Source: Austropuccinia psidii
Lineage: Eukaryota > Basidiomycota > Pucciniomycetes > Pucciniales > Sphaerophragmiaceae
Assembly (NCBI GenBank): GCA_023105745.1
Contig: JALGQZ010000009.1
Coordinates: 34,586,409-34,650,408 of the forward strand
Reading direction: 5' to 3'
DNA length: 64,000 bases
The translations under genes and the position numbers were made by a program. The notes beneath the pieces were generated by a model. The model was given only the letters and a program-made list of their open reading frames with translations. It was not told where the DNA came from and ran no database searches. Shown here piece after piece: positions 1 to 13,877 of the stretch; position 1 is the stretch's first letter, and each line of letters starts with the position of its first letter.

Positions 1-29
1 CATTTGTGGTGTTTTTGGTATAAGAAAAT
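1..29 (-). repeat. Family-2 LTR fragment (interrupted 3' LTR of element C)
   Basis: These bases match the sequence about 20-50 nt inside the end of the family-2 LTRs (compare 8944-8978). The rest of this LTR end is at 12024-12044, after element A, and finishes in the conserved AAGGCTCACA. Element A therefore landed inside a family-2 LTR that reads on the minus strand. Most of this LTR lies beyond the left edge. Confidence 0.75.
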
Positions 30-1931
30 TGTGAGCCTTGAGGTATGTTTTACATACCCAAATAGGCCAAAAATATCTTTAAGAAGAATTTTTGAACTAT
101 GCATAACCCTAAAGTCATGCATATACTCAAAATTCATCATTTTTGATTTAAGAAAACATGAATAGGTTTTTGTCGAGTAAGTAAATAAGTGGAATTAAAG
201 CCAGATTTAAATTCTACACGAAAATTCACCTAGGGTAGCTCCATAGGGTGAATAAGCTCAAATTAACTCTTTGGGGTGGTAATATGGAAAATAATTTAAT
301 ACCACATAAAAGATCTGTGACAACATTTGTTCTTAATTTCACGCCAAAATAATGGGAAAGTGAGAAATCCCATGTTACATACACACTACGAATAGTGTTA
401 TGCATTTTTATGGAACTTAAAAACATGGTATTTGTATATGCACTTTTGGTACACCCACATTAGATATCATTCTTTAACCCTGAATCTCTATTTTTGACGT
501 GAAAATAGCTAGAGGGGACAAAAGACATCAAAGAGAGCCAGGGTACCCAAGTTCTAACGCCTCTGAGGCCTGAACAGCTCCAAATATTGGAGCCATGGCT
601 GATCTTGGCCCAATCAGTAAACTAAAAACTTTTGGGAACTTGGTTACTCTGTCAAAACCTCCTTAATCCATAAGACAATTGCAAATAAGCTGCTATTTTG
701 ATGTGCCAAGGAGGTAAAGAGAAACTTAGACTCCTTTAACAGTGTCAATTACTAATGATTCTCCATGGTTGAACCCTAAAAGAGTAATTAAAATCCTTTT
801 TGGACTAGTATCCATTGATTTTCCCCATAGCTACCTGCAATATACTGCTATTTGCAATTCTACACAGAAATGAGGTAAAAACGTCAAAAATTCATTAAAA
901 ATACAATTATCAATTAATATCTCTGAAACCTTCAGGACCAATGGGGAACCATATTATCCATATAAAAATCAAATAGAATCAGGGTTTCACTAGTAAAATT
1001 GAAAGTTTTACCTACAGTCCATTTTTGATTGTTCCACGTGAAATACTGACTTCAAAAATTCACAGTAATTACAACCTGTGATGAAATTTCCAATAACAAT
1101 GATAGCTTTGAGAAATCAATGATCAGTTTGAAATAAAAGAACATTTACAGATGTTACTCCTTTTATTCTTAACCATATTGGGGTTGGTCGTCACATAAAA
1201 GCATCACTTAAGTAATTATGATAATTTTACGTGACAACAGATGATGCAATCAATAATCCAAAAAGGTTAATTCTTTTCTCACTCACTGGTTTTTCAGTTT
1301 TCTCTATGGCACACCTTTGTGAGCTGTTTTTGACTTCAAAGAGCCCTCCTCTTGCTGTTTTTTCCAAATAATCACATTATTACATTATATCATTATTACC
1401 AACAAGTAAGTATTAGTTAAAACATTCCTTACGTGTTTTATTCTTTCACAATCAATCAGAAAGACGTAAAATCATAGAAATCAACTATATATTGTTGTAA
1501 TAGTGCTATAAAATCATTTTAATCAATTAAATTGACAATTCTACATCAAATTTCTCTACTTATATCTTTCAATAAATTCTTTGGAGTATTAGTGAGTAAT
1601 TTATCTCAATTCTTAAACTGTTTCTCTAGTAGTAGTTTTCTTCGAGAATTATCTTTATAACTATTCTTGCAACAAGATAATTATATATATTAAAATAATA
1701 TCATTATTTTAATAAAGAAGTTTTTATTATTTAATTCTTCTTGTAATTGATTCTTGTAGACAATTACTGCTTAATGTTATAGTCACTAGTAGTGTATAAA
1801 AAGTAAAAGAAATAGTTCTTTAATCATTTATTTGTGGTTATAATCACTTTTATTATTATATTTCATAAGAACAGTCGTAGTACTGTTGATTAATAGTAAT
1901 ATTATCAACAGTTTCATAGACACATCTTACA
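30..1931 (+). repeat. 5' LTR of element A (family 1)
   Basis: 1902 bp, TGTGAGCC to CATCTTACA. It is homologous along its length to 10103-12023, to the LTRs of element B, and in reverse orientation to 35926-37448 plus 58218-58416. No gene is seen in it; short ORFs in it are shared by all copies only because the copies are homologous. Confidence 0.9.
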
Positions 1932-1951
1932 TTTGGGGGCCTGGGCATGGG
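1932..1951 (+). other. Primer-binding-site region of element A
   Basis: Immediately inside the 5' LTR the sequence reads TTTGGGGGCC and onward. The same TTTGGGGGCC follows the 5' LTR of elements B (16744), F (minus strand from 35925) and C (minus strand from 32293). A TGG-starting block two bases from the LTR fits a tRNA 3'-end primer site. I could not assign the tRNA. Confidence 0.6.
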
Positions 1952-2538
1952 TTTAACCATAGACTTGGCTTTAATCATATTCTTGACTTCAAAAATGTAT
2001 TTTTAAGTTCTGAAATATATTAATTTAATAATTTTCCTTCTTTCAATTTGAAGTTGAAATAATTTTTTCTTTTGAAATTGTCTTAAAATCTTTTTCATTG
2101 AGGAATTTGTTTTAATTTTCTACTGTTTTTACAATGGGCTTTTTCAAATCCAAAAACTGATAAGATTATTCTTTCAGTTACTCTGAATTAATTTTCATTC
2201 AAAATCTTAAATTTTAATTTTTTTCTTCAAAAAGAATTTTTTTTAAAAAATAAAAAACTCATAGAAAATCTTTATAAATATTTTACAAAAGTATAAAAAA
2301 TCATTTTTCTCTTTTATAATTTTTTCTAGTGTCTTTAATAAAATACTGTGCAGCTGGTAGCAGAATCAGTAATATATATAGTACCAGTCCAGAATCTTCA
2401 GAAGAAGAATCTGAAGAGAGTATTGAAGTGAAATTGCTAAAAGAGGCACCTTATTTAACTCTGAGAAAGTGAACTTACCACCAAAAGGTGTGTGTTTTAG
2501 CTATATATTTTCACTCTTTATCTCAAATTGACGTGAAA

Positions 2539-5500
2539 ATGGTGCATACCAGAAATGGAAGAAACTATTAAGGCCAACCAGATGGATGTGGACAGGGAAG
2601 AGGCAAGACCAAATCCATAAGTGCCAAGTCTTCCTCAAGAAAGACACATTTGGAGGATGCCAGAGTTGCCCCCATTTCCCAAGGTCTGTACCTACAAGCT
2701 TTGATGTGCATTCTGAGTCTGAACTGATTCCTGAGAATATTTCCAGGGCTGAACCATTTTCAAGTAGAAGCAATAGAAATATATCAATGCCAGTATAACA
2801 ATAGTTCAGAGAAGCCAAAGAAGAGGATTGGGAAATATGCCGGACCCTTTGGCAGGGGGCCATGAACTCCTACTTACACATCCGGAGCTTTTGGGGTCAG
2901 GAGATTACCATAGAACTCTTAGGAGGTTGGAACCCATTGTCTTGCAAAGAAAAGGTCAAAAAGATAAAGAGTTGTTTGAAGAACCAACGTCTTTTATCCA
3001 TAGACCAGAATAAAGAGTTGGAAATGAATCCAGCCTTGGAGACAGAGGTTCCAGTGGCGTCTACCAGCTCCAAACCAGGTAGAGAAGTGTCCAAGGACAA
3101 GCCCAAAGGACCTCAGAAGAAGTAAAGAGGTCCCAAGAACCATCAAGGCAAATGCAAAGACAAAGCCAATTGGCACAGATCTTACCCACAAGGGTACAGG
3201 ATCCCCAAATTGGAGCCTTCAGCCATGTACAGTGTGTTCAATATGGCCAGGACTTTAATGAAATTCACACTCAAAGAGCAGGAAAGGACAAACAAGCCCT
3301 TTCCATGAAAATACTACAAGAAAAATAGTGTGGTAGTAATGTAGAAATTGGTCAACTTGATGCAAAGTTAACTAAAATAACATTGGACATCAATGACTTA
3401 AAGCAGAATGACAAACATTCTGCTGAAATGCATAAGTCTGTAATTAACAAACTGGAATTACTTACCCATACATGTGACAGAATTGAGAGTAAATGTCAAG
3501 TTCAATATTATGAAATAGAAGATATTTCCATAAGATACATCAATGATCAGCTTAAAACTCTAAAAGATAATTTTATGGAAGTTGTTGCCAATACAAACCA
3601 ATTTGCCACAAATTTGGCAAAAATTCACAGTGAAAGGCAGAAATTGAAAGATAAAATACTTGCACAAAAGGAGCAAATTCACAAGAATTATGAATCCAAT
3701 CCACACATGCCAAGACATTCCACACCTTTTACTGAAGAAACACTCTTTATGAAAGAAAGTTTGACCCCATTGTTAGGAGAAAATGTTATCTCGGCAAAGG
3801 ATCTTCCCAAATTGGAAGAATTGGCAACATTCTCTGGTGAAATTGAATATAACCATCTTGAGTTCATCAGAACTATTGATATGTTGCAAGAAGATTTTAT
3901 CATACCTGATGAAATTATAGTGGGCAAATAAAAATCTCTGTTTACCAGAACTGCAAAGATATGGTATTACAAGATGAGACAAGATCATGGAAGACATCTT
4001 TGGTCTTGGTGGAAATCTGAAGTGATTACCAAATGGGCCAATAATTCTTGGAAGTTTAAAATGTAAAATGCTTTTGAAAGTGCCATTTTTAGCTCTGAGA
4101 AAGGGAAAACCACTTACTTTGTTCCTCAAACAAAAAGACAGATTATCTGCTTTACCCCCAGATATGTAAAAAGCCCTGTTCAACGGAAGAATACATTAAT
4201 GCAATGAAAGATATAATTACCAGAACAAGAATTGGTAAAATTTGGACTAAAACTCCCATAGAGTCCAAAATGTCCCATAAATTCCCAGGGAAGACAGGAT
4301 ACCTGAAAAACCTGTCTTGAAGTGTCATAAATGTGGCAGTACTTCACATTTAGCCAACACTTGTACCAAGAGGACCAAACTCAATGAAGTTCAAGTGATT
4401 GAAGAAGTTCAGTGTAATGAAGAGAAAGAAAAATCTGATCAAGATTCTCCGGTCACTCAGGATACACCAGTGGGGGACTATCCCATTGAAAACATTACAG
4501 CTTTCTTTGAGGTCACAGAAGTCCATAACCACTTGCCACCGTACAGTGAGGATTGCTACAACGTGATCAATATCCAAGGTGCCAGAATGTGTAAGACCAA
4601 CCTTCTACAGGTAAAGGCTATACTTCTGGAGCATCTTGTATCACATCAATTTTGATGAATGATATGGAAGCCAAAGTAAATTTGGATACAGGGGCATTTT
4701 GCACTTGTGCGGGCAAAGATTATCTCCAAGTTATACTTCCTGAATGAAAAAACCATCTATTACCAATAGAAGGTGTGCAAGTTAGTAGTTCAAGTAATGA
4801 TAGGTAACCTTTGGGCATATTGGACACTGATATTATGTTTCCACACCCTGCAGGAAGCATAAGAATGAAGACAGAGATAGTAGTGATGGACAATTGCACA
4901 TCTCAACACATCCTTCTTGGAAATTATTACTTGAATATTTATGGTATTGATATCAAGGACCATAAAGATAGATATTTCACAAATGGAGAAAACAAAAGAC
5001 AAAAATTTGCTTTTTCCACTGTGTCCAAACAAATATCAATAGTATCTTCTAAGAGAGATACTTATAAGGAGCAATTTGTGAATAATAAGCTTTTTGAAGC
5101 ACAAATTAGTCCATCATTTCCATCAAAGATGAGACAAGAGATTATTGATGTGTTATACACATCTAATAATGCCTTTGCCACTGATAATGAACCATTAGGC
5201 GCTATAAAAGGGCATGAAGTTGATATTAATCTTAATATTGACAGACCATACCCTCAAGTCCTTAGAAGACCAGCTTATCCAGCCAGTCACAGAGCTAGAG
5301 AAGCCTTGGAAAAACATATCCAAGAGTTGATACCACTTGGTGTACTAAGGAAAGTAGGCCATAATGAAGAAGTTGAAGTGACAACACCTGTTATTATTTC
5401 TTGGCATAATGATACATCAAGGATGGTTGGAAATTTTAGAGCATTGAATATCTACATAGTTCCAGATAGGTACCAAATTCCTAGAATTAAAGAAAGCTTG

Positions 5501-8500
5501 ACCCAATTGTCTAATGGCAAGTATATAAGATCAATGGATGCAATGAAAGGCTTTTACCAAAATGTTTTGAAGCTTAAAGCTAAAAAATTACTTAGAATTA
5601 TCACTGACTGTGGTATTTATGAGTCTCTTAGGATGCCATTTGGTATTAAAAATTCACCATCTCATCATCAAAGAATGATGAATACCATCTTCCCCACAGA
5701 GTTATCTGAAGGTTGGCTTATCATTTATATTGATGATATCAACATATTTTCTGATTTATGGTCTTTGAATGTTGAAAGACTTGCCAAAGTACTTGACAAA
5801 TTTGCCAAAGTGAATATGAAAATTTCACTCAAGAAATGCAATTTTGGTTTTGAAGAACTCAAAGCATTACGACATGTTGTTTCTGGTTTAAGCTTGGGTA
5901 TTGACAAAAACAAAGTGGAAGCAGTGTTACTTAAACCAATACCCAAGAATAAAAAAAAAGATGTCTTTTCTTGGATTTGCCAGCTATTATAGGCAACACG
6001 TGAGAGAGTTTGCAATTCTAGCCAAGTAACTCTGTAGGATCTGTGCTCAACAGACTGTATTTTAGAGGACACAGGAGAGAATTAAAGCTTATGAGTAGAT
6101 AAAGAAAGCTCTTACAGAAGCACATTTACTCCTCATTCCTTACTGGAATATACCTTTTAAATTGTAAATTGATGCATGTGGAGATGGATTAGGGGCAACC
6201 CTACATAAAGTACAAATCAGTGATGACAAGCCTACAGAATGACCAGTTTGTTATATCTCAAGGCATATCAAACCAAAAGAAGCCGGATATGGTGCAAGGA
6301 AAATGGAGGGCTTATTTTTGGTATGGGAAATTGAGAAATTGAACTATTATCTTGATGGAAGTGTTTTTGAAGTAATAGCTGACTGTAATGCCATGAAATC
6401 ACTTGTTAACATGAAAATTCCCAACAGACATATGTTGAGATGGCAAATAGCCATTCAAGAATATACGGGCAACATGACTAGAGTTCATAAAGCAGGAAAC
6501 ATTCACAAGAATTTATGTACATTTGGAAGCAGAACCACAGATTCCAATTGAAGGTATTAACATAACTAATATTGGGACTGAATTCTTTGAAGAAGTCAGA
6601 AAATTTTATAAGCAGAACAACAATTGCCATATCTTCACTTCCTTGTTGGATAAAGATTGCAAAGATACATATTTGGTAAATTCACTAGATGAAGTTTGGA
6701 AAAATTCCTATTCTGACGGAAGATTTCACTTGTTTGATGACATAATTTACAACGGAACCAAACATTCTTGTGTAATGACATTTTGCAGCAGATTTCTTAT
6801 CAATACCATTCTTCATGAATGCCATGATAGCATCTACTCTGGACACCTGTCAGCGGACAGAACACTTGAATAAGTAAAGAACTATGCATGGTGGGCATCT
6901 TGGAGAAAAGAGACCATTGAATATTGCCACACCTGTGACAGATGCCAAAAAACAAACAGGAGTACAGGCAAGAAATTTGGACATATTATCCACATTCAAG
7001 AACCAAAGTCCCCTTGGGAAGTTATTCACTTGGATTGGGTCACAGCACTTCCTCCAAGTGGTGACAAAAGTTATAATGCTTGTTTAGGCATTGTAGACAG
7101 ATATAGCAAAACTGCCATATTCTTACCATTTCATAAAGATGACACTGCTATGGATACTGTAAGGTGTGGATATGGAAATTTGATTAAAAATGAAGTACTT
7201 TTCCTGTCCTCAAAATTTATTTAAGGTAAAACTCAATTAAAAATAGTAAGAAATATTATTTTTAAGAGAAAACACGCCAATTTTATTGTTTATAACTTTA
7301 TTGGTATAAAACAATAAGATTATAAAGACTTATTGTTTTACCAACAATAAAAACTTATCCAAAAATACTCTACAAGATATATTTAAGGCTACAAAAGAAA
7401 TTTCTTCAAAAGCAATTTCAATTGGAATTAATTGAGCAAAGAACTGCAAGCAATTAATTAATGAACAAAGTCTTTAAAAAGTATATTAAAGAGAAAACAC
7501 GTTCAAAAGTAACCAGAGTGAATTTGGAAACAAAGTGACAACGTTTACAGTGATGAAAGATGCTTTAATTCACTTTTGGGGTGGTTCAGGGGTAAAAAGG
7601 ATTATAAGAGTTACAAACAATGATTATAATGAGTTTTTTCACGTGGTTATATGGTTTAAAATGATTTAAAAAAGGTGGTTGGAATCTTTTATTGCTTGGT
7701 TTCAACAATGTTTAAACTAATTATAAAAGGAAAAGATTTTAACATGAAGAGAAAAGTGGGGGAAAGAAGACATTCTTTTATAGCCATCAATTTTCTTACT
7801 CAAAAAGTAAGATTTACTCTTGTCAGTCGTGAAAACAGTCTGACACCAGAAAAGCCAATTATGGCATCAGTGAACCCGGGTTTAGACCAAAAAGGGGCTG
7901 GTTTAAGCCATTTTTAGCCATTTGTAGCCATTTTAGACCCTTAAGTCAGCCATTACTATAGGAATACCTGGCCTAGAGCCTTCAAAACACGTCAGAATGT
8001 GTGTAAGACATGTAGAAACGAGTTAAAACTGTTTTTACTATGTTGTTTTATCTTAAGGGTAGTTTTACCCTCTTGGCAACAGCTAAAACTACCCCAGTTG
8101 GTGTCAAAACTCATCATCAATTGAGTTCACAGACCCTGTAACTCAATTCCAGGCCAAAAGTGATGAACCTTTGCATGAATTTGGACATCCCACGCCTGTC
8201 AGAAAGGACTTTGGGGGTCTAGCTCCCCCTTAGAGCTGGAGTTCCTTTTCCCCCCCAAATTTAATCTTTCCAATTTATTTTTCCTTTAATTCCTCATCAT
8301 GTAGTATACTTATAATTTACATATGTAATTCGATTGAGTTGTACAGTTCAAAAAAGTAATAATTGATACCTCATATGTAAATCAAAGCTCACTTCTGTAA
8401 TACACGCGCACATTTTGAAATTTCAATTGAATTCAATTGAGAATACTTTAATTCCTCATAACTTCTAAAATTTACACAACACCTCAATTTTAACACGAAT

Positions 8501-9958
8501 TTTGATGATTAACACTAAATGTGGTGTGAATTAGATTAAAGTTTTGAAATTTTTCATTCTTTGTATTGAAAATACTAAAAACTTAATTTAAGCTTATTTA
8601 GAGTTGAGTTACAAAAATTTCACTCAGAGGTGACCCATCTAATTTTTTATGAGGAATCAAATGGTGAAATATTTTTTATATGTTCATTTATTGGATAAAA
8701 AGTTATAATAATTTTTATTTAACTTTTTTCCAAATTTATTTAATTTTTTACAATTTTATTAAAAATTCATTTTTACTTAATTTTTTCAAGTATAAATGTA
8801 ATTTTACAATTTTAAAATTTAATGTAATTTTATTTTTAAATTGTAATTAAATTTTTATTTTTGAATATAATTTTATATTTATATTTATATCTTTATTTTA
8901 ATAATATAAATAAATTAATTTTATTTATATTTATATGTTAATTTTGTATTTGTGGTCTTTTGGGTATATGAAATTACCTCTAAGGCTCACAGATACAGCT
9001 CTTCTTTCTAGGAGTAGAGTTAATTCTCACACAGGATTATTTAAGAATATCATAAGTGACAGAGATCTCAAATTCACATCTGCACTTTGGGCCAATCTTC
9101 ATTGAGTTTTTGGGATCCAGTTATCATTCTCAAAAGCTTATCACCCTCAAACAGATGGCTTAGCAGAAAGGATGATTCAAACCTTAGAGGACCTGATCAG
9201 GGGATTTGGTGCTTATGGGTTAGAATTCAACGACTCAGATGGCTTTACCCATGACTGGTGCACTCTGATACCTGCATTCAAATTGGCATATAAGACATCA
9301 GTTCATTCTTCCACAGGTCAAACTCCTGCTATGTTAGAAAAAGGATGGAATCCAGTACTCCCAGCAGACACACTGAGGAAAGACTTAGTTGATATCCATC
9401 CTACAGCTTCCAGCCTCAAGATAATGCTTGATAAGGTGAAACACCATGCAAAAAAAAGCATGAATTACCCTTTTGATTATGCAAAACAGAAGTGGGACAA
9501 GAGTCATAAAGTACCAGACTTCAAAGTAGGGGACTTAGCTCTAGTTTCAACCCTGAATTTTAATAATATCAAAGGCCCAAAGAAGCTGAAAGATTCTTAT
9601 TTAGGACCTTTTGTTATTGTTGCCTTACATGGAAACAATGCATCTCAAGTGGAATTGAGTGTTGAATTGGAAAATAAACACCCAACCGTTCCAGTCAGCG
9701 TGTTAAACCTTATCAACCAGCTGATAAATAATTGTTTCCTTTAAGGAACCCAACTCCTTTGACTGCAACACCAGTGGAACAGAGTGAAGAAAAAAAGATA
9801 AAGAAAGTCATTAAAGAAAGGAGACTTAGGGGCAAAAATAAAAAAAATTTCTTGTCAGATATAGAAATCCAGTACATGAAGATGAATGGCTGGCAGAATC
9901 AGGAATACCTGACTCAGAAAAACTCTTGAGAATATTTAGACATGAAAGCAGGCCATAA
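2539..9958 (+). pseudogene. Gag-Pol pseudogene of element A
   Basis: The order is that of a chromoviral Ty3/gypsy polyprotein. Gag starts at the ATG at 2539 and is stopped within about 10 codons. The coiled Gag middle is open at 3383-3931. A CCHC knuckle ([14 protein letters not shown]) lies near 4320. The protease active site has drifted from the B version, its D-T-G coded near 4685 with nearby stops. The RT is open at 4811-5992 and retains YIDD. RNase H and integrase HHCC pieces lie at 6303-6873, and the integrase core begins near 7020. The core is split by the solo LTR at 7158-8991 and resumes at 9001. The C-terminus ends in a chromodomain-like region with a conserved W and a stop at 9956-9958. 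Numerous stops and frameshifts make it non-functional. Confidence 0.9.
7158..8991 (-). mobile_element. Family-2 solo LTR in the integrase of element A
   Basis: 1834 bp. On the plus strand it starts TGTAAGGTGTGG and ends AAGGCTCACA, so it reads TGTGAGCC...CACACCTTACA on the minus strand. It is flanked by a perfect 5-bp duplication GATAC (7153-7157 and 8992-8996). The uninterrupted integrase at 23080-23090 shows the empty site. No internal region is present, as expected for a solo LTR left by LTR-LTR recombination. Confidence 0.93.
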
Positions 9959-10080
9959 GCCTGAATATGTCTGTAAATGTGCTTTAAGTTACTTGATCTG
10001 AGTAATGTAAAGAATTTGGACAATGGAAATTACCCCCCTTTTGGGCCTTATTCCTTTATCACTAATAAAATTGTAGCACA

Positions 10081-10102
10081 ATTTTTTTTTGGTTGGAGGG
10101 AA
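10081..10102 (+). other. Polypurine tract of element A
   Basis: A run of T is followed by GGTTGGAGGGAA directly before the 3' LTR. The same layout (T-tract, purine tract, TGTGAGCC) precedes the LTR of element H (minus strand, 63519-63540). It is the expected priming site for plus-strand DNA. Confidence 0.75.
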
Positions 10103-12023
10103 TGTGAGCCGTGAGGTATGTTTTACCTGCGCAAATAGGCAACAAATATCTTTAAGAATAATTTTTGAAATATGCATAACCCATAAGTCATGCATATACT
10201 CAAAATTCATCATTTTTGATTTAAGAAAAGAAGAATACCTTTTTCTTGAGTAGGTAAAGCAATCGATTTAAGGCCAGATTTGGATTCTACACAAAACTCC
10301 ACCTATGGTAGCTCCATAGGGTGAATAAGCTCAAATTAACTCTTTGAGGTGGTAATATGGAAAATACTTCAATACCACATCATCAATACCACATAAAAGA
10401 TCTGTGAAAACGTTTGTTTTTCTTAATTTCACGCCAAAATTATGGAAAAGTGAGAAATCCCATGTTACATGTACACTAAGAATAGTGTTACACATTTTTG
10501 TGGCACTTAATGTTATGGTATTCCTACATGCACTTTTGGTACACCCATAGTGGATATCAGTTTTTAAACCTGAATATCTATTTTTGACATGTAAATAGCT
10601 AGAGGGGACAAAAGACATCAAAGAGAGCCAGGGTACCCAGCTTCTAAGGCATCTGAGGCGTGAAAAGCTCCAAAGATTTCATCCATGGCTGATCTTGGCT
10701 CAATTAGTAAACTAAAACCTTTTGGGAACTTGTTTACTATGTCAAAACATCATTAAATCATAAGACAATTGCAAATAAGCTGCTATTTTGATGTGCGGAG
10801 GAGGGAAAGAGCAACTTACACTCCTGTAACCATGTCAATTCTTAATGATTTTCCATGGATAAACCATAAAAGAGTAATTAAAATCCTTTTTGGACTAGTA
10901 TCCATTGATTTACCCCATAGCAACCTGCAATATACTGCTATTTGCAATTCTATGTAGAAATGAGGTAAAACCTTGAAAAATTCAGTCAAAATACATTTAT
11001 TAATGAATCTGTCTGAATACTTCAGGAGAAATGGAAAGCTGTAGTATCCATATAGAAACCAAACAGAATTCTTTTTTTACTAGTAAACTTGAAAGTTTTT
11101 CTTACAGTCCAATTTTGATTATTCCACAAGAAATACTGAATCTTCCAAAATTCACAGTAATTACAACCTGTGATGAAATTTCCAATAAAATTGCTAAATT
11201 TTGGAAATCAATGATAATTTTGAAATAAAAGAAGATTTACGGATGTTACTCCTTTTATTCTTAACCATATTGGGGTTAGTAGTCATGTAAAAGCATCACT
11301 TAAGTAATTATGATAATTTTACGTGACAACAGATGATGAAATAAATAATCCAAAAAGGTTTATTGTTTTCTCACCCACTTGGTTTTCAGTTTTTTCTCCA
11401 TGGCACGCGTCTGTGAGCTGTTGTTGACTTAAAAGAGCCCTCCTCTTGCTGTTTTTTCCAAATACTCACCTTATTACATAATATCATTATTACCAACAAG
11501 TAAGTATTAGTTAAAATATTTCTTAAGTGTTTTATTCTTTCAGAATCAATCAGAAAGACGTGAAATAATAATAATAAACTAAATATTGTTGTAATCTCTC
11601 TATAAAATCATTTTGATCCATTAAAATCACAATTCTTCATCAAATTTCTCTACTTATATCTTTCAATAGGTTCTTTGGAGTATTAGTGATTCATTTATCT
11701 TAATTCTTCAAGTTTTCCCCTAGTATTAGTTTTATTAAAGAATTCTCTTTCTAATTATGCTGGCAAAAATATAATTAAATATATTAACGTAATTTTATTA
11801 TTTTAATAAAGAAGTTTTCATTCTCAAATTCTTCTTGTAATTGATTCTTGTAGAAAATTACTGCTTACTGTTAAATCACTAGTAGTGTATAACACGTAAA
11901 AGAAATAATTTTTCAATTATTTAATTGTGTTTATAATAATTTTTGCTTTAGGTTTCATAAGAAAGGTCATAGTACTGTTGATTATTAGTAATGTTATCAA
12001 CAGTTTCATAGACCCATCTTACA
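10103..12023 (+). repeat. 3' LTR of element A (family 1)
   Basis: 1921 bp, TGTGAGCC to CATCTTACA, homologous to 30-1931. The two differ by many substitutions and small indels, so the insertion is not recent. The fragment of the family-2 LTR that A inserted into resumes at 12024 and ends at 12044. Confidence 0.9.
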
Positions 12024-12044
12024 AAAAAACCTCTAAGGCTCACA

Positions 12045-12204
12045 TCCCCCCCCCTAAACAAAATATTACTTTGTAATATTGTTATTTCCAGTGTGTCTGA
12101 ACCTTCTCAGAAGTAATTGAATTTTTCCAAGGCACAGACAAGGCATAAACCCTCCATTTGACTTGCTCCATATCTGGCTTCAACTGGCTTGAATCGCCTG
12201 GATA
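12045..12204 (-). pseudogene. RNase H fragment and 3' end of element C
   Basis: Read on the minus strand this continues the RNase H region of element C from 25489, across the insertion of element B. It encodes an equivalent of the [10 protein letters not shown] segment and the following MEGLCLV segment, then diverges. It ends in a G-rich tract (TTTAGGGGGGGGGA) abutting TGTGAGCC at 12044. Integrase and the rest of Pol are missing, so C has an internal deletion between RNase H and its polypurine tract. Confidence 0.75.
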
Positions 12205-13877
12205 TGCAATGTGAGCCTTGAGGTATATTTTCATTACCCAAATAGGCCACAATTATCTTAAAAACAAATTTTGAATTATGCCTAACTCATAAGTCATTCA
12301 TATATCCAAAATTCAGCATTTTTGATTTCAGAAAAGATGAATAACTTTTTATTGAGTACGTAAATCCATGGATTTAAGGCCAGATTTGGATTCTACACAA
12401 AAATTCACCTAGGGTAGCTCCATAGAGTGAATAAGCTCAAATTAACTCTTTGAGGTGGTAAAATGGAAAATACTTCAATACCACATCATCAATACCACAT
12501 AAAAGATCTATGAAAATTTTTGTTTTTCTTAATTTCACGCCAAAATAATGGGAAAGTGACAAATCCCATGTTACATACACACTAAGAATAGTGTTATGCA
12601 TGTTTTGAGCACTTAATATCATGGTATTCGTATATGGACTTTTGGTACACCCATAGTGGTTATCTCACTTTAAGCTTAATTTTCTATTTTGACGTGAAAA
12701 ATAGGCAAGGGGGACAAAAGACATCAAAGAGAGCCAGGGTACCCAACTTCTGAGGCCTCAGAGGAATGGATAGCTCCAAAGCTTGGTTCCATGGCTGATC
12801 TTGACCCAATTGGTAAACTAAACCTCCTCGGGAACTTGGTTACCAAGTTACAACTACTGTAAAACACCAGAAAATAGCAAATAACCTGTGTTTTGACGTG
12901 CCAAGGAGGTAAAGAGCTACTTACACTTCTGTAACCATGTCAATTACTAATGAATTTCCATGTATAAACCCCAAAAGAGTAATTAAAACCCTTTTTGGAC
13001 CTGTATCCATTGATTTACCTCATAGCAACCAGCAAAACACTGCTATTTGCAGTTCTACGTAGAAATGAGGTAAAAACTTTAAAAATTCATTAAAAATACA
13101 ATTCTTAATGAATATTTCTGAAACTTTCAGGACTAATAGAGAACTGTATTATCTATGGTACAACCAAAAAGAATTATGGTTTTACTAGTAGAATTCAAAG
13201 GTTTACTTACAGTCCATTTTTGACCATTCTACGTGAAACACTGAATCTTCAAAGATTCACAGTAATTACAACCTGTGATGAAATTGGCAATAACATTGAT
13301 AAATTTGAGAAATCAATGATCATTTTGGAATAAAAGAAGATTTACAGATGTTACTCCTTTTATTCTTAACCATATTGGGGTTGGTAGTCACGTAAAAGCA
13401 TCAAATAAGTAATTATGATATTGTTACATGACAAATAATGATGCAATCAATAAACCAAAAAGATTTATTGTTTTCTCACTCAATGGTTTTTTAGTTTGCT
13501 CCATGGCACGCCTCTGTGAGCTGTTGTTGACTTAAAAGAGGCCTCCTCTTGCTGTTTTGTCCAAATCATCTTATTATCATTTTATATGATAGTTACCAAA
13601 AAGTAAGTATTAGTTACAGCTATTCTTAAGTGTTTTAATTCTTTTAAAATCATTCAGAAAGACGTGAAATCATAGAATCCAACTATATATTGTTGTAATC
13701 ATCTTATAAATTCATTTTGATCCTTTAAATCCACAATTCTACATCAAATCTCTCTATATTATCTTTCAATAAGCTCTTTGGAATAGTAGTGAGTGATTTA
13801 TATTTAATTCTTAAAGTTTTTCTCCAAAATTAGTTTTCTTCAAGAATTATCTTTTTAATTATTCTTGCAAAAGATAA

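Larger units (their letters stand above)
30..12023 (+). mobile_element. Element A: Ty3/gypsy retrotransposon with both LTRs, decayed
   Basis: Two LTRs in direct orientation (30-1931 and 10103-12023) both begin TGTGAGCC and end CATCTTACA. Between them lie a primer-binding-site-like segment, a gag-pol pseudogene in Ty3/gypsy order (Gag, protease, RT, RNase H, integrase, chromodomain) and a purine tract next to the 3' LTR. The flanking 5-mers AAAAT and AAAAA (4/5 match) are the probable target-site duplication. The element sits in a family-2 LTR (1-29 plus 12024-12044) and is itself interrupted by a family-2 solo LTR at 7158-8991. Confidence 0.9.

Noticed and set aside
226..426. 60-96-aa ORFs of similar sequence in all five family-1 LTRs (226-426, 10331-10621, 12437-12622, 23790-24008, 37216-37485)
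   Set aside because: They run antisense to the LTR, have varying lengths and frameshifted ends, and similarity is explained by LTR homology alone.
7675..7917. 80-aa ORF in the solo LTR of element A
   Set aside because: Lies within LTR sequence with no counterpart of matching frame in the other family-2 LTRs.
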